Positions 26,066 to 35,589 of a stretch of 64,000 bases of DNA are shown one piece after another. The DNA is taken from positions 1 through 64,000 of the forward strand of contig NZ_AWOR01000048.1 of the NCBI RefSeq assembly GCF_000761245.1, written 5' to 3'. Position numbers and translations under genes: made by a program. This DNA is from Comamonas testosteroni. Its GTDB lineage: Bacteria; Pseudomonadota; Gammaproteobacteria; Burkholderiales; Burkholderiaceae_C. The notes below the pieces were generated by a model. That model worked only from the letters and a program-made list of their open reading frames with translations. It ran no database searches and was not told where the DNA came from. Position 1 is the stretch's first letter, and each line of letters begins with the position of its first letter.

Positions 26066-26103
26066 AAAAAGCCCCGGCAGCCATCAGGCAGCCGGGGCTT
26101 TTT
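26066..26103. terminator. strong bidirectional terminator
   Basis: Perfect 13-bp stem AAAAAGCCCCGGC (26066-26078) / GCCGGGGCTTTTT (26091-26103), between the Bug receptor gene and the convergent folK operon. Confidence 0.9.
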
Positions 26104-26172
26104 CATAGGTAATTTCGGCGCCGGTCGCTTGCCAGGCAAGCGCGAAAAGCTATTCAATCAGAAGCAAGCTGA

Positions 26173-26676
26173 CTACCGCTTCCACCAGCCCTGGGCCAGG
26201 CTGCGCTCTATGCCCTGGTCTGCCACGGATTGCAGTTGCTCGGCGCTCACGCAGCCTGGCGCGATTTCGGCCAGCGGCAGCAGCACAAAGGCTCGCTGCC
26301 ACATGCGCGGGTGGGGAAGAATCAGCTCGGGATCGTCCGACTGACGGCCGCCCCATAGCTCGATATCCAGGTCCAGCGTACGCGGTGCATTGCGGTAGGG
26401 ACGCTCGCGCCCTGCCTGCAGCTCGATCGCCTGCAGCGCATGCAGCAGATCCAGCGGCTCCCGCCCGGTGCGCAGCAGCGCCACCGCATTCAGATAGTCA
26501 GGCCCGGAAGAATCAATGGGTTTGCTGCTGTAGAGCGAGGACACGGCAAGCAGCTCGGTCCGGGCCAGCTTGGCCATCGCCGCCACGGCCCAGGACAGGG
26601 TCTGGCGTGCATCACCGAGGTTGGCCCCGAGACCGACCGCAACCGTGTCGGCCGCCAGGGCGGCTGGTTTATTCAT
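26173..26676 (-). CDS. folK: 2-amino-4-hydroxy-6-hydroxymethyl-dihydropteridine pyrophosphokinase
   Basis: HPPK transfers pyrophosphate from ATP to hydroxymethyl-dihydropterin in folate synthesis. The 167-residue product has the family patterns VGLGANLGD near 15, YSSKPID near 52, DYLNAV near 64 and the signature [19 protein letters not shown] near 97-115. The ATG at 26676 overlaps the pcnB stop by 8 nt (ATGAATAA), so it is translationally coupled to pcnB. The longer reading into pcnB is a chance extension. Confidence 0.95.
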   Translation of the reverse strand: MNKPAALAADTVAVGLGANLGDARQTLSWAVAAMAKLARTELLAVSSLYSSKPIDSSGPDYLNAVALLRTGREPLDLLHALQAIELQAGRERPYRNAPRTLDLDIELWGGRQSDDPELILPHPRMWQRAFVLLPLAEIAPGCVSAEQLQSVADQGIERSLAQGWWKR

Positions 26677-28234
26677 CACCACCGGCGACAGGAGCAGCAC
26701 CAGCGGATGGTTTGCGGCGACGGCGGCGACGCTTTTTGGGAGCGGCTGCATCGCCTTCTGCGGCCACCAGATCCAGCGGAGTGTCCTGTTCGCCTTCGGC
26801 TTTCTTCTTGGCCACGCGATGCACCTTGGGCGCCGTCTGCGGCTGGGCACGCTGGCGGGCACGTTGCTCGTCGCGGGCCTGGGCGATCAGGTCGTCGCGC
26901 TGAGCATCGTCGGCCTGCTGGAACTCCTGCCACCAGCTGGCCAGACTTTCCTCGACCTCACCGATATCGGCGCGCAGGCGCATGAAGTCAAAACCGGCAC
27001 GGAAGCGCGGCTGCGCCACCATGGAGTTCGGGGTGGCTCCGGTGCGCTTGTCAAAGCGCGGCTGCATGACCCAGATTTCGCGCATATCGGCAGCCAGCTT
27101 GCCCCGGCCCGAGACATCGCCGATGCGCTGATCGAACACCTCGTCGATCGACTCCTGCAGCGCAGGGAAAGGGTGATAGTTCTTGGCCAGACGCTTTTCC
27201 CAGCCTTGCTTGACATCCTGCCACAGCACGCAGGCCAGCAAGAAGCTGGGCGCCACGGGCTTGCCTTCAGCCACACGGCGGTCGGTATCCATCAGTGCGG
27301 CCTGCACGAAGGGATGGTCGGCGCGCTCCATCACCACGTCCAGCAGCGGATAGATGCCGCGCGACAGGCCCAGTTCCTTGAGCTGAGCCACCGAGGCCAG
27401 CGCATGGCCGGTCTGCAGCAGTTTGAGCATTTCGTCGAACAAGCGGCTTTGCGGCACTTCCTGCAGCAGCGGCTCGCACTCGACCAGGGGTTTGGCAGTC
27501 TTGGCTTCGAGCTTGAAGCCCTTGCCACTGAGCTTGGCGGCAAAGCGCACGGCACGAATGATGCGCACCGGGTCTTCGCGGTAGCGCGTGGCCGGATCGC
27601 CGATCATGCGCAGCACCTTCTTCTTGGCATCCGCTATGCCGCCGTGATAGTCGACCACGATCTGTGTCTCGGGGTCGTAGTACATGGCGTTGATGGTGAA
27701 GTCGCGGCGTGTGGCGTCCTGATCCTGCGGGCCCCAGACGTTGTCGCGTAGCACGCGGCCGCTGGCATCCACGGCATGTTTGAGCCCTGCCAGCTGATTC
27801 TTGCTGGTGCGTTCGTTGCCGCTGACCTGCTCGGCCGCGCTGTTGTCCAGAAAGGCGCGGAAGGTGGAGACCTCGATGACTTCGTTTTCCCGGCCACGGC
27901 CGTAGACCACGTGCACGATGCGAAAACGCTTGCCGATGATGAAGGCGCGGCGAAACAGGTTCTTGACCTGCTCGGGCGTGGCATCGGTGGCCACGTCGAA
28001 GTCCTTGGGACGCAGGCCCAGCAGCAGGTCGCGCACGGCGCCGCCGACGATATAGGCCTCGTAGCCCGAGCTCTTGAGGGTCTGCACCACGTCGATGGCG
28101 CGACGGTCAACCAGATTCGGGTCTATGCCATGCACCTGAACCGGCACTTCCTCACGCTTGCCGAACTTGGGCTTGCGCGAGCGGGGGGCTGCGGGCGCCT
28201 TGCCCAGCAGCTTGTCAATAATGGTCTTGATCAT
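26669..28234 (-). CDS. pcnB: poly(A) polymerase I
   Basis: Adds 3' poly(A) tails that promote RNA decay. The 521-residue protein has the class II nucleotidyltransferase head ([13 protein letters not shown] near 57, [14 protein letters not shown]), the [12 protein letters not shown] segment near 165, and an RNA-binding, Arg-rich tail (KKRRRRRRK near 500). The length and tail fit PcnB rather than a CCA-adding enzyme. It overlaps the preceding HAD gene by 4 nt and folK by 8 nt, forming an operon hda-(HAD)-pcnB-folK. Confidence 0.95.
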   Translation of the reverse strand: MIKTIIDKLLGKAPAAPRSRKPKFGKREEVPVQVHGIDPNLVDRRAIDVVQTLKSSGYEAYIVGGAVRDLLLGLRPKDFDVATDATPEQVKNLFRRAFIIGKRFRIVHVVYGRGRENEVIEVSTFRAFLDNSAAEQVSGNERTSKNQLAGLKHAVDASGRVLRDNVWGPQDQDATRRDFTINAMYYDPETQIVVDYHGGIADAKKKVLRMIGDPATRYREDPVRIIRAVRFAAKLSGKGFKLEAKTAKPLVECEPLLQEVPQSRLFDEMLKLLQTGHALASVAQLKELGLSRGIYPLLDVVMERADHPFVQAALMDTDRRVAEGKPVAPSFLLACVLWQDVKQGWEKRLAKNYHPFPALQESIDEVFDQRIGDVSGRGKLAADMREIWVMQPRFDKRTGATPNSMVAQPRFRAGFDFMRLRADIGEVEESLASWWQEFQQADDAQRDDLIAQARDEQRARQRAQPQTAPKVHRVAKKKAEGEQDTPLDLVAAEGDAAAPKKRRRRRRKPSAGAAPVAGGDE

Positions 28235-28932
28235 GGTGCTTCGCTAAATAGGTCCACGATGCGCCAGCCGCGTTCCTCGGCCAGGGCACGCAAGCGCGCA
28301 TCGGGGTTGGTGGCCACAGGGTGATCCACTTTTTCAAGCAGGGGCACATCGTTCATGGAGTCGCTGTAGAAGGTCGCCTCGACGTCCTCCCAACGCAAGC
28401 CGCGCTGGGTCAGCCATTCGGTCATGCGCACGACCTTGCCTTCGCGCATATTGGGAATACCGTCAATCTCGCCCGTGAACCAGCCACGGCCGTCACGCAC
28501 CAGCTCGGTTGCCAGCAGATGCTGCACGCCGAAGGCCTGGGCAATGGGGCGCGTCACAAACTCGTTGGTGGCCGAGGTGATCACCACTGTGTCTCCCGCA
28601 TCCAGGTGCTGCTGCACCAGGGCCAGAGCGGCAGGCTTGATCGCCGGGCGAATCACCTCGTCCATGAAGCGCTGATGCGCGGCCGTGGCTTCGGCCTCGC
28701 CACGCTGCACCACGGCAGCCGTGGCAAAGCGCACATAGTCGGGGATGTTGAGACGGCCGGCCAGATAGTCGTCAAAAAAGGCATCGTTCTGGCGCCCGAA
28801 CTCCTCGCGGTCGCACCAGCCGATGGCAATGGAGAACTCGCCCCAGCCATGGTCGGAGTCCAGCGGCAGCAGCGTATGGTCCAGGTCAAACAGGGCCAGC
28901 CTGGGCTTGATAGCCAATTCAGAAGTCGACAT
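28231..28932 (-). CDS. HAD-IB family phosphatase, SerB-like
   Basis: The 233-residue haloacid-dehalogenase-like hydrolase has motif I LFDLDHTLLPLDSD (nucleophile Asp near residue 16), motif II VITSATNEF near 117 and motif IV YSDSMNDVPLL near 188. The subfamily includes phosphoserine phosphatase and histidinol-phosphatase-like enzymes; the substrate is not evident. It lies between hda and pcnB and overlaps pcnB by ATGA, a gene order that I recall as common in Burkholderiales. Confidence 0.9.
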   Translation of the reverse strand: MSTSELAIKPRLALFDLDHTLLPLDSDHGWGEFSIAIGWCDREEFGRQNDAFFDDYLAGRLNIPDYVRFATAAVVQRGEAEATAAHQRFMDEVIRPAIKPAALALVQQHLDAGDTVVITSATNEFVTRPIAQAFGVQHLLATELVRDGRGWFTGEIDGIPNMREGKVVRMTEWLTQRGLRWEDVEATFYSDSMNDVPLLEKVDHPVATNPDARLRALAEERGWRIVDLFSEAP

Positions 28933-28989
28933 GCAAATCCAACAAAAAGTGCTGTGGCATGGCCAAAGCGGGGAGCGTGAGCAGGTGCC

Positions 28990-29697
28990 TCACTCGGTTT
29001 CCAGCATGGTCTTGAGCAGCGGGATGGTGATGGCGCGCTTGTTGCGCAGGGCAAAACCGTCCAGCATGTCCAGCAGCTGCATCAGCGAGCCCAGGTCACG
29101 CGAAAAGCGCCTGAGCATGTAATCCATCACTTCATCGCTCAGGAACACACCACGCGCATCGGCCTCCTGACGCAACACGGCACGCCGTGCCGACTCGTCG
29201 AGCAGATGCAGCTGATAGACATGACCCCAGCCAAGACGGGTGCGCAGGTCCTCGCGCATCTTGAGATCGGCCACCGGCAACTGGCCCGCCGCCAGCACCC
29301 AGCGCGGCAGGCCGGTGGCGGGACTGGTGGCGTTGACAAACCAGTTGAAGGCACGTGCCTGCTGGAACGGGGTGTAGATGTCCACATCGTCCATCAGCAC
29401 GGCGGCCCAGCGTTCGTCGAACTCGGGCGGGAACGGAGTGGATGCATCCATCCAGCCCACCATGGCTCCTTGCTCGCGCAGGGCTTCACGCACCGCCTTG
29501 AGCAAATGACTCTTGCCGGACCCCGCCTCGCCCCACAGATAAGTAGGCACTGGCGTGCGCGACTGCTGCAACTGGCCATCGCCCACCCAGTGACGCAGGT
29601 GATCGATCAAGGCAGCATTGGGGCCGACAAAGAAACGCGCGAGCGTCGGGCCGGGCGCCATGCTGATATCCAGAGCCAGCTGCTTCATCTGCGACAT
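28990..29697 (-). CDS. hda: DnaA regulatory inactivator Hda
   Basis: AAA+ protein that, with the beta clamp, stimulates ATP hydrolysis by DnaA after initiation. The 235-residue product starts MSQMKQLALDI, whose QLALDI segment is the clamp-binding motif of Hda. It has a Walker-A-like GEAGSGKSHLLKA near 50, VLMDDVDIY (Walker B) near 100 and a RFSRDLGSLMQLLDMLD sensor region near 205. A second possible ATG lies three codons downstream. It heads the operon with the HAD, pcnB and folK genes. Confidence 0.93.
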   Translation of the reverse strand: MSQMKQLALDISMAPGPTLARFFVGPNAALIDHLRHWVGDGQLQQSRTPVPTYLWGEAGSGKSHLLKAVREALREQGAMVGWMDASTPFPPEFDERWAAVLMDDVDIYTPFQQARAFNWFVNATSPATGLPRWVLAAGQLPVADLKMREDLRTRLGWGHVYQLHLLDESARRAVLRQEADARGVFLSDEVMDYMLRRFSRDLGSLMQLLDMLDGFALRNKRAITIPLLKTMLETE

Positions 29698-30045
29698 ACG
29701 CGCAGCGCCCCCTTTCCTGGGCACTCAACAGCCCATGCGGCGAAATCTGGCAGGAGATTCATCAGCATCAATGGTGGAAGAAACAAAGGCCCGGACGCGC
29801 ATTCAGATCAGGCCCTGCAATATGCCCTAGCGTGATCACTCGGTAACAAAAGCACCAATTTTAGTCTGCACTCGCAGCCCCCGAGCGGCTTCGGGCTGAT
29901 TTTGCCTACTGCCGTTGTTGTAGTCAGGCCATGAATGCTCCAGCAAAACCCTTTGACGCATGTCCGGGCGCCCCCGCTGCATGGGCAAGCGCCGTAGAAT
30001 CCCGGGGTTTCCGCCCAGCAGGGCGCCCCCGCACCGGATCCATCG
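29698..30045. other. divergent intergenic region hda/purM
   Basis: No gene is supported here. The stretch separates the divergent hda and purM genes and should hold both promoters. A TAGAAT hexamer at 29995-30000 is a possible -10 for purM, without a convincing -35. No recognisable PurR-type or riboswitch structure is seen. Confidence 0.5.
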
Positions 30046-31098
30046 ATGAGCTCTTCCGCATCCTCCTCTACCCCCATTTCCTACAAAGACGCCGGTGTTG
30101 ACATCGACGCAGGCGACGCCCTTGTCGAACGCATCAAGCCCCTGGCCAAGAAAACCATGCGCGAAGGCGTGATGGCCGGCATCGGCGGCTTCGGCGCCCT
30201 GTTCGAAGTGCCCAAGCGCTACAAGGAACCCGTGCTGGTGTCCGGCACCGATGGCGTCGGCACCAAGCTCAAGCTGGCCTTCGAGTGGAATATGCACGAC
30301 ACCGTGGGCATCGACCTGGTGGCCATGAGCGTGAACGATGTGCTGGTGCAAGGTGCCGAGCCCCTGTTCTTCCTCGACTATTTCGCCTGCGGCAAGCTGC
30401 ATGTGGACACCGCTGCTGCCGTGGTGGGCGGTATTGCCAAGGGTTGCGAGCTGTCCGGCTGCGCGCTGATCGGCGGTGAAACCGCCGAGATGCCCGGCAT
30501 GTACCCCGATGGCGAATACGATCTGGCCGGCTTTGCCGTCGGCGCGGTCGAAAAGTCCAAGATCCTCAGCGGCCAGAACGTCAAGCCCGGCGATGTGGTG
30601 CTGGGTCTGGCCTCGCACGGCGTGCACTCCAACGGTTTCTCGCTGGTGCGCAAGTGCATCGAGCGCGCAGAAGCCCAGGGCACCGTGCCCGAAACTCTGG
30701 ACGGCAAGCCCTTCAAGGCCGCCATCATGGAGCCCACCCGTCTGTATGTGAAGAACGTGCTGGCCGCACTGGACAAGCACCCCATCAAGGCCCTGGCCCA
30801 CATCACCGGCGGCGGCCTGCTGGAAAACATCCCCCGCGTGCTGCCAGAAGGCACCGCAGCCCACCTGAAGGCCGGCAGCTGGCCTCAGACCGAGCTGTTC
30901 GCCTGGCTGCAAAAGACCGCCGGCATTGACGACATCGAGATGAACCGCACGTTCAACAACGGTATCGGCATGGTGGTGGTGGTGGCGGCCGAGGACGCCG
31001 GAGCCACGGCAGCCACACTGGCCGAGCTGGGCGAGAAGGTCTACAACATCGGCGCCATCACGGACATCGGCTCCGGCAAGCCCGTTGAAGTGCGCTAA
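30046..31098 (+). CDS. purM: phosphoribosylformylglycinamidine cyclo-ligase (AIR synthetase)
   Basis: Converts FGAM to AIR with ATP in purine synthesis. The 350-residue product has the PurM family patterns [17 protein letters not shown] near the N terminus, [15 protein letters not shown] near 68, [25 protein letters not shown] (read in parts) near 90, and [15 protein letters not shown] near 140. The first eight residues are Ser-rich and variable. It is followed 37 nt later by an AI-2E-family gene on the same strand. Confidence 0.97.
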   Translation: MSSSASSSTPISYKDAGVDIDAGDALVERIKPLAKKTMREGVMAGIGGFGALFEVPKRYKEPVLVSGTDGVGTKLKLAFEWNMHDTVGIDLVAMSVNDVLVQGAEPLFFLDYFACGKLHVDTAAAVVGGIAKGCELSGCALIGGETAEMPGMYPDGEYDLAGFAVGAVEKSKILSGQNVKPGDVVLGLASHGVHSNGFSLVRKCIERAEAQGTVPETLDGKPFKAAIMEPTRLYVKNVLAALDKHPIKALAHITGGGLLENIPRVLPEGTAAHLKAGSWPQTELFAWLQKTAGIDDIEMNRTFNNGIGMVVVVAAEDAGATAATLAELGEKVYNIGAITDIGSGKPVEVR

Positions 31099-31135
31099 GC
31101 AGGTCTTCATCACAGCCCCTCTACCCCGAGCCTGA

Positions 31136-32194
31136 ATGACGCAGCATCTGCCCGCCCCCATCACTACGCAACCGGGTGCCTCACCCAAGGTCATGCTGGC
31201 CAGTTACATATTGATGGGAGCAGCACTGCTGCTCGTCATGCATCAGGGGATTCTTCCCGGACTGCTGTGCGTGTGCGTGGGCTTCATGCTGACCCGCGCC
31301 CTGTCCCGCCTGCTGTCCCGGCTCAATCCTCGCGCATTTGCGAAGAACCAGCTGCCGCACTGGGCCCAGGTGGTGGCCACCACCATCGTGATTCTGGCGC
31401 CACTGGCCCTGCTCAGCGGCGCCCTCTCCCAGACCCGGACCTATATCACCGAAGCCCCTGCCCAGTACAAGGAGCTGCTGGACTACCTGGCGGCCACGGT
31501 GCTGGAGCTGCGAGAAAAACTGCCTTCGGACATTGCCGATCAGCTGCCCGACGGCGCCCAGGAAATTCAAAGCAAGCTGGCCGGCTATCTGGCTGCCAAG
31601 GCCGGCGTGCTGGCCACTGCGGGCCGCGCCTGGCTTACCGGCCTGCTCTATGCCTATGTGGGCCTGATCATCGGCGCTCTGGCCGCCGTGCGCCCCATCG
31701 CCACGCGCCACCCGCCGCTGGTGCAGGCCCTGCAGCAGCGCATCGGCCACTTTGCCCTGGCCTTCAAGCAGATCGTGGCGGCCCAGTTCTGGATCGCCGC
31801 CTTCAACACCTTGCTGACGTCCATCTTCCTGCTGGCCATATTGCCGATCTGGAAGCTGCAGCTGCCCTACACCCCCGCGCTGATCACGCTGACTTTCATC
31901 GCCGGACTGATCCCCATCGTCGGCAACCTGCTGTGCAATGCCGTGCTGACGCTGGTCGGCCTGTCGGTGTCGCCCGTGGCCGCCGCCGCCTGCCTGGGCT
32001 TCCTGATCCTGATCCACAAGGCCGAATACGTGATCAACGCCAAGGTCGTGGGCACACGCACACACATGGGCGTGTGGGAGCTGCTGGCCGTGATGTTTGT
32101 GGCCGAGTCCGTCTTCGGTCCCGCAGGTCTGGTGGCAGCGCCGCTGTTCTATGCCTATCTCAAGAAAGAGCTGGAAGCCGCACAACTGGTGTGA
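31136..32194 (+). CDS. AI-2E family transporter (PerM-like)
   Basis: The 352-residue membrane protein of the UPF0118/AI-2E family has hydrophobic segments near 15-60, 75-95, 160-180, 210-290 and 305-340 and the family's conserved FIAGLIPIVGNLL motif near 255. Members have been linked to autoinducer-2 export or ion/proton antiport, so a specific function is not assigned. It follows purM by 37 nt and is probably co-transcribed with it; it is convergent with the SirB1 gene. Confidence 0.9.
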   Translation: MTQHLPAPITTQPGASPKVMLASYILMGAALLLVMHQGILPGLLCVCVGFMLTRALSRLLSRLNPRAFAKNQLPHWAQVVATTIVILAPLALLSGALSQTRTYITEAPAQYKELLDYLAATVLELREKLPSDIADQLPDGAQEIQSKLAGYLAAKAGVLATAGRAWLTGLLYAYVGLIIGALAAVRPIATRHPPLVQALQQRIGHFALAFKQIVAAQFWIAAFNTLLTSIFLLAILPIWKLQLPYTPALITLTFIAGLIPIVGNLLCNAVLTLVGLSVSPVAAAACLGFLILIHKAEYVINAKVVGTRTHMGVWELLAVMFVAESVFGPAGLVAAPLFYAYLKKELEAAQLV

Positions 32195-32218
32195 GCAAGC
32201 TGCCTGCCACCAAGGCGT

Positions 32219-33067
32219 TCAGCCCGCCCGGCGCAGCCGGGCAATGGTTTTGGCGATGTAATCGGCCTCCTGCCCTTGTGCAAAAGGCGCATAACGCTCC
32301 AGATCCGATAGCGCTCTTTCAATCACTCCCCATTGGGCATACGCCATACCGCGGTCCCGGAACAGCTCTTCGCGACCGGGCTGCAGCAAGATCAGGCGAT
32401 TGAGCACGGCCACCAGCATGGGCCAGTCTTTCTGGACCTGATGAATCTCCTGCAGATTGCGCAGCATGCGCGCCATGACATCGCGCGGATGAGCGGCCTG
32501 CAGATACAGCCCCAGCGGCGGCGCATCGTCGGGTGTGATGCCGGCCTGATCGAGAAACGGCTGCAAGCGCTCTGCCAAGGCGCTTGCGGAGTAGGAATCG
32601 CCTGTCAACGGATCCTGCACCACCTGGCCCTGCGGCAGCATGGCCTTGACCAGAAAATGCCCTGGAAAGCCTATGCCCTCCACCGTCAGACCGATGCTGG
32701 CAGCCAGCTCCAGCCAGATCAGCGCCACGCTGATGGGAATGCCGCGCCTTGTCTGCAGCACATGGTGGATATAGCTGTTGGCGGGGTCGTAATAGTTGTT
32801 GAGGTTGCCGGCAAAGCCCAACTCACCATAGAAGAACTTGTTGAGCGCACTGAGCTTGCGCAAACCGTCCTCCTCGCCTGCCAGACGCTGCACCAAGCGC
32901 ACTTGCAGCCTGTCCAGCTCGGCCAGCACGGCTTGCAGGTCAAGATCAGGTTCGGCATCCTGAGCAATGCTGACGGCAGCCTCCATCAAGGCAAAGTTTT
33001 CATCACTCTGCACCAGGGACGCAAAATACTGCAGGGCCGTGGGGTACTCGTCTATCGTCCAGCTCAT
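32219..33067 (-). CDS. SirB1 family (transglutaminase-like plus TPR) protein
   Basis: The 282-residue cytosolic protein has an N-terminal SirB1 transglutaminase-like domain (NNYYDPANSYIHHVLQTRRGIPIS near 90-115, with FPGHFLVKA near 137) and a C-terminal tetratricopeptide-like part (about 190-280). The usual Cys of active transglutaminases is not seen in the expected place, as in other SirB1 proteins. Function is unknown. Start 33067 (MSWTIDEYPT) is preferred to a TTG twelve codons upstream. It lies next to murJ on the same strand. Confidence 0.85.
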   Translation of the reverse strand: MSWTIDEYPTALQYFASLVQSDENFALMEAAVSIAQDAEPDLDLQAVLAELDRLQVRLVQRLAGEEDGLRKLSALNKFFYGELGFAGNLNNYYDPANSYIHHVLQTRRGIPISVALIWLELAASIGLTVEGIGFPGHFLVKAMLPQGQVVQDPLTGDSYSASALAERLQPFLDQAGITPDDAPPLGLYLQAAHPRDVMARMLRNLQEIHQVQKDWPMLVAVLNRLILLQPGREELFRDRGMAYAQWGVIERALSDLERYAPFAQGQEADYIAKTIARLRRAG

Positions 33068-33171
33068 AGGCTGATTTGTAAGCCGCCTTGGCAGGTCATG
33101 CAAGCGAAATCCCCTTGATACGCCTGTAAAACCTGCGCTGACCGCTCACTTTTCCATGAGCAGCGCAAGCT

Positions 33172-34737
33172 TTAGCGGCGCAGCAACTGGCGCAGATTCA
33201 GGCCTGACAACCTCAGCGCGCCAAAGTAGAGCACGGCAGCCCCGGCCATCATGGCGGCCAGCAGCGCTGCACGCAGCAAGCCATTGCTGCGCAGGCCCAC
33301 CCAGTCGAAGTGCTGACTGCCCCAGAGCAGCAGCACCGCCAGCAAGGCACTGGCCGCGATCACCTGCAGGGTGAACTTCAGCCAGCCCGGCCCGGGCTTG
33401 TAGGTGCCGCGGCGCAGCAGTCCGATGAGCAGCCAGCTCGCATTGACCAGTGCGGCCAGACCGATGGACAGGGCCAGCCCCGTGTGCTTGAGCCACGGCA
33501 CCAGCACCAGATTGAGCAACTGCGTAATCACAAGCACCACGATCGCGATCTTCACGGGTGTGCGGATGTCCTGGCTGGCGTAGTAGCCGGGGGCCAGCAC
33601 CTTGATGGCCACCAGGCCAAGCAGGCCGGCGCCATAGCCCATCAGCGCCAGGGCAATCTGCCCCACATCGCTGTCATGCAAGGCACCGCGGTGGAACAGC
33701 GTGGCCACCAGCGGCGTGGCAAAAGTCAGCAGGCCCACGGCGCAGGGCACAGCCAGCAGCACCACCAGGCGCAGACCCCAGTCCAGCATATTGGAATAGC
33801 GCTCGCCGTCACCGGCCGCCTTGGCGGATGCCAGCTGCGGCGTCAGCACCACCCCCAGAGCCACGCCCAGCAATGCCGTGGGAAACTCCATCAGACGGTC
33901 GGCATAGAACAACCAGGTCACGCTGCCGGGGGCCATATAGGAGGCGATCTGGGTATTGATCATCAATGAGACCTGGGCCACGCCAACCCCCAGCAATGCC
34001 GGCCCCATCAGTGCCAGAATACGGCGCACCCCCGCCTCGTCCCAGGCTGCGCGAATGGCTGCGGGCGAGAAGCCGATGCGCGGCATCAGCCCCATGGAGC
34101 GCAGCGCAGGAATCTGCACCGCCAGTTGCAGCACGCCACCCAGCATCACGCCGCCAGCCATGGCATAGATGGGTTCTATGCCCTGCTTCTCGAACCAGGG
34201 CGCACCCAGCAGGGCCGCCGCAATCATGCTGAGATTGAGCAGCACGGGCGTGGCGGCCGATACCGCGAACTTCTTCCAGGTATTGAGAATGCCCGCCGAC
34301 AGAGCCACCAGCGACATGAAGCCGATATAGGGGAACATCCAGCGCGTCATCACCACAGCGGCGTGATAGCCGTCTGGCGACTGACGCATGCCGCTGGCCA
34401 GCAGCCAGACCAGCAGCGGAGCGCCAATCACGCCCAGCACGCAGACCACCAGCAGCGCCCAGAACAGCAGGGTCGCGACATGGCTGATCAGGTGGCGCGT
34501 GGCCTCTTCTCCATCCCGGGTCTTGCTGGCGGCCAGCACCGGCACAAAGGCCTGGCTGAAAGCCCCTTCGGCAAACAGGCGGCGAAAGAGATTGGGAATT
34601 CTGAAGGCGACATTGAAGGCATCGGTCAGCGCATTGGCGCCGAACATGGAGGCCATGAGCAGATCGCGCACCAGCCCCGAAACACGGGAGGCCAGCGTCA
34701 GAAGAGATACGGTGGAGGCGGCTTTGAACAGTGACAC
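33172..34737 (-). CDS. murJ: lipid II flippase MurJ (MviN)
   Basis: Moves lipid II across the inner membrane for peptidoglycan synthesis. The 521-residue protein has about 14 hydrophobic helices and the MOP-superfamily N terminus STVSLLTLASRVSGLVRD, with AEGAFSQAFVPVL near residue 58 and the conserved Arg/Asp-rich early loops. It starts with GTG at 34737. It is divergent from rpsT, with an inverted copy of the 3'-end repeat in between, a gene order common in betaproteobacteria. Confidence 0.96.
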   Translation of the reverse strand: MSLFKAASTVSLLTLASRVSGLVRDLLMASMFGANALTDAFNVAFRIPNLFRRLFAEGAFSQAFVPVLAASKTRDGEEATRHLISHVATLLFWALLVVCVLGVIGAPLLVWLLASGMRQSPDGYHAAVVMTRWMFPYIGFMSLVALSAGILNTWKKFAVSAATPVLLNLSMIAAALLGAPWFEKQGIEPIYAMAGGVMLGGVLQLAVQIPALRSMGLMPRIGFSPAAIRAAWDEAGVRRILALMGPALLGVGVAQVSLMINTQIASYMAPGSVTWLFYADRLMEFPTALLGVALGVVLTPQLASAKAAGDGERYSNMLDWGLRLVVLLAVPCAVGLLTFATPLVATLFHRGALHDSDVGQIALALMGYGAGLLGLVAIKVLAPGYYASQDIRTPVKIAIVVLVITQLLNLVLVPWLKHTGLALSIGLAALVNASWLLIGLLRRGTYKPGPGWLKFTLQVIAASALLAVLLLWGSQHFDWVGLRSNGLLRAALLAAMMAGAAVLYFGALRLSGLNLRQLLRR

Positions 34738-34840
34738 GCAGCGAAGTGTATGCGTTCACGCCAGCCGCTGCTTGCACAGATCGCGGTGCCTTGCACTCTG
34801 TAGCAAACCACACTCTTCGACCAGGCACACCCTCACACCA

Positions 34841-34916
34841 GGACAGCGAGCAAGAGCCGCCTCGCAGCGAAGCTGTCGTCCCCCTTTGGGGGAAGCAGCA
34901 AAGCCGCACAGGGGGT
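34841..34916 (-). repeat. 3'-end dispersed repeat, copy D (inverted)
   Basis: On the minus strand it reads ACCCCCTGTGCGGC...CCCCAAAGGGGGACGAC...GCTTCGCTGCGAGGCGG...CTTGCTCGCTGTCC, matching copies A-C. Unlike those it lies between divergent genes (murJ and rpsT), and its end abuts a GATACAAT sequence (34916-34923) that could be the -10 of rpsT. Confidence 0.7.
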
Positions 34917-34970
34917 GATACAATCCAGGGTTTTGCTGACATCATCCTCAGACACACAAGGAAATAAATC

Positions 34971-35264
34971 ATGGCAACTAAAGCCAAAAAGAACCCCCGC
35001 CTGGCTTCCGGCCGCAAGCGCGCCCGCCAGAACGTCAAGCTGAACGCTGCGAACACTTCGCTGCGTTCCAAGTACCGCACTGCTGTCAAGAATGTCGAGA
35101 AGGCTGTTGTGGCCGGCGACAAGACCAAGGCAGCCGAACTGTTTGCCAAGGCTCAGTCCGTGATCGACGCGATCGCTGACAAGGGCATCTTCCACAAGAA
35201 CAAGGCAGCTCGCGATAAGAGCCGCCTGTCCGCCAAGGTCAAGACCCTGGCTCTGGCTGCTTAA
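34971..35264 (+). CDS. rpsT: 30S ribosomal protein S20
   Basis: Primary 16S rRNA-binding protein of the small subunit. The 97-residue, Lys/Arg/Ala-rich helical protein starts [20 protein letters not shown] and ends in [15 protein letters not shown], the S20 pattern. It is about ten residues longer than E. coli S20, as is usual in this group. AAGGA lies 9 nt upstream. It has its own terminator at 35340. Confidence 0.98.
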   Translation: MATKAKKNPRLASGRKRARQNVKLNAANTSLRSKYRTAVKNVEKAVVAGDKTKAAELFAKAQSVIDAIADKGIFHKNKAARDKSRLSAKVKTLALAA

Positions 35265-35339
35265 TACCAGCCTCCCTCAAGCACGGATGACTTCGGTCAT
35301 CTGCCGTTTGTAACGGGTGCGCTGTCAGCAAAAACATCA

Positions 35340-35363
35340 AAACCGCCTTAGGGCGGTTTTTTT
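35340..35363 (+). terminator. rpsT terminator
   Basis: AACCGCC (35341-35347) / GGCGGTT (35352-35358) hairpin with a following T7 run and an A-rich left flank, 75 nt after rpsT. Confidence 0.9.
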
Positions 35364-35465
35364 GTTGTCCGCGCTCGACAGATGACTGATTGATCAGCGC
35401 ATGCGCAAACCGCCTCTCCCTCTAGCACAAAGCGCCCTAATACGAATTGATTAGCGTCAGATTTT

Positions 35466-35566
35466 GACTTCCCTAGGACAATCCCCAGGTCGGGGAGTCT
35501 CATGTCTTTTATAGGACTTGCCCCGTATCTTCGCAAAAAGCCTGCTGCCTGCCCGCAGGCTTTTTT
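35466..35566 (+). promoter_or_regulatory. possible attenuator leader of mqo
   Basis: GGGGAGTC (35492-35499) can pair upstream with GACTTCCC (35466-35473, one mismatch) or downstream with GACT-TG-CCCC (35515-35524); the two stems exclude each other. A textbook terminator follows: AAAAAGCCTGC (35535-35545) / GCAGGCTTTTTT (35555-35566). Only 23 nt separate it from the mqo ATG, too few for a promoter, so mqo transcripts must start upstream and cross it. I recognise no named riboswitch. Confidence 0.55.
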
Positions 35567-35589
35567 GATACTCAAGTCTAGAAAAAGTC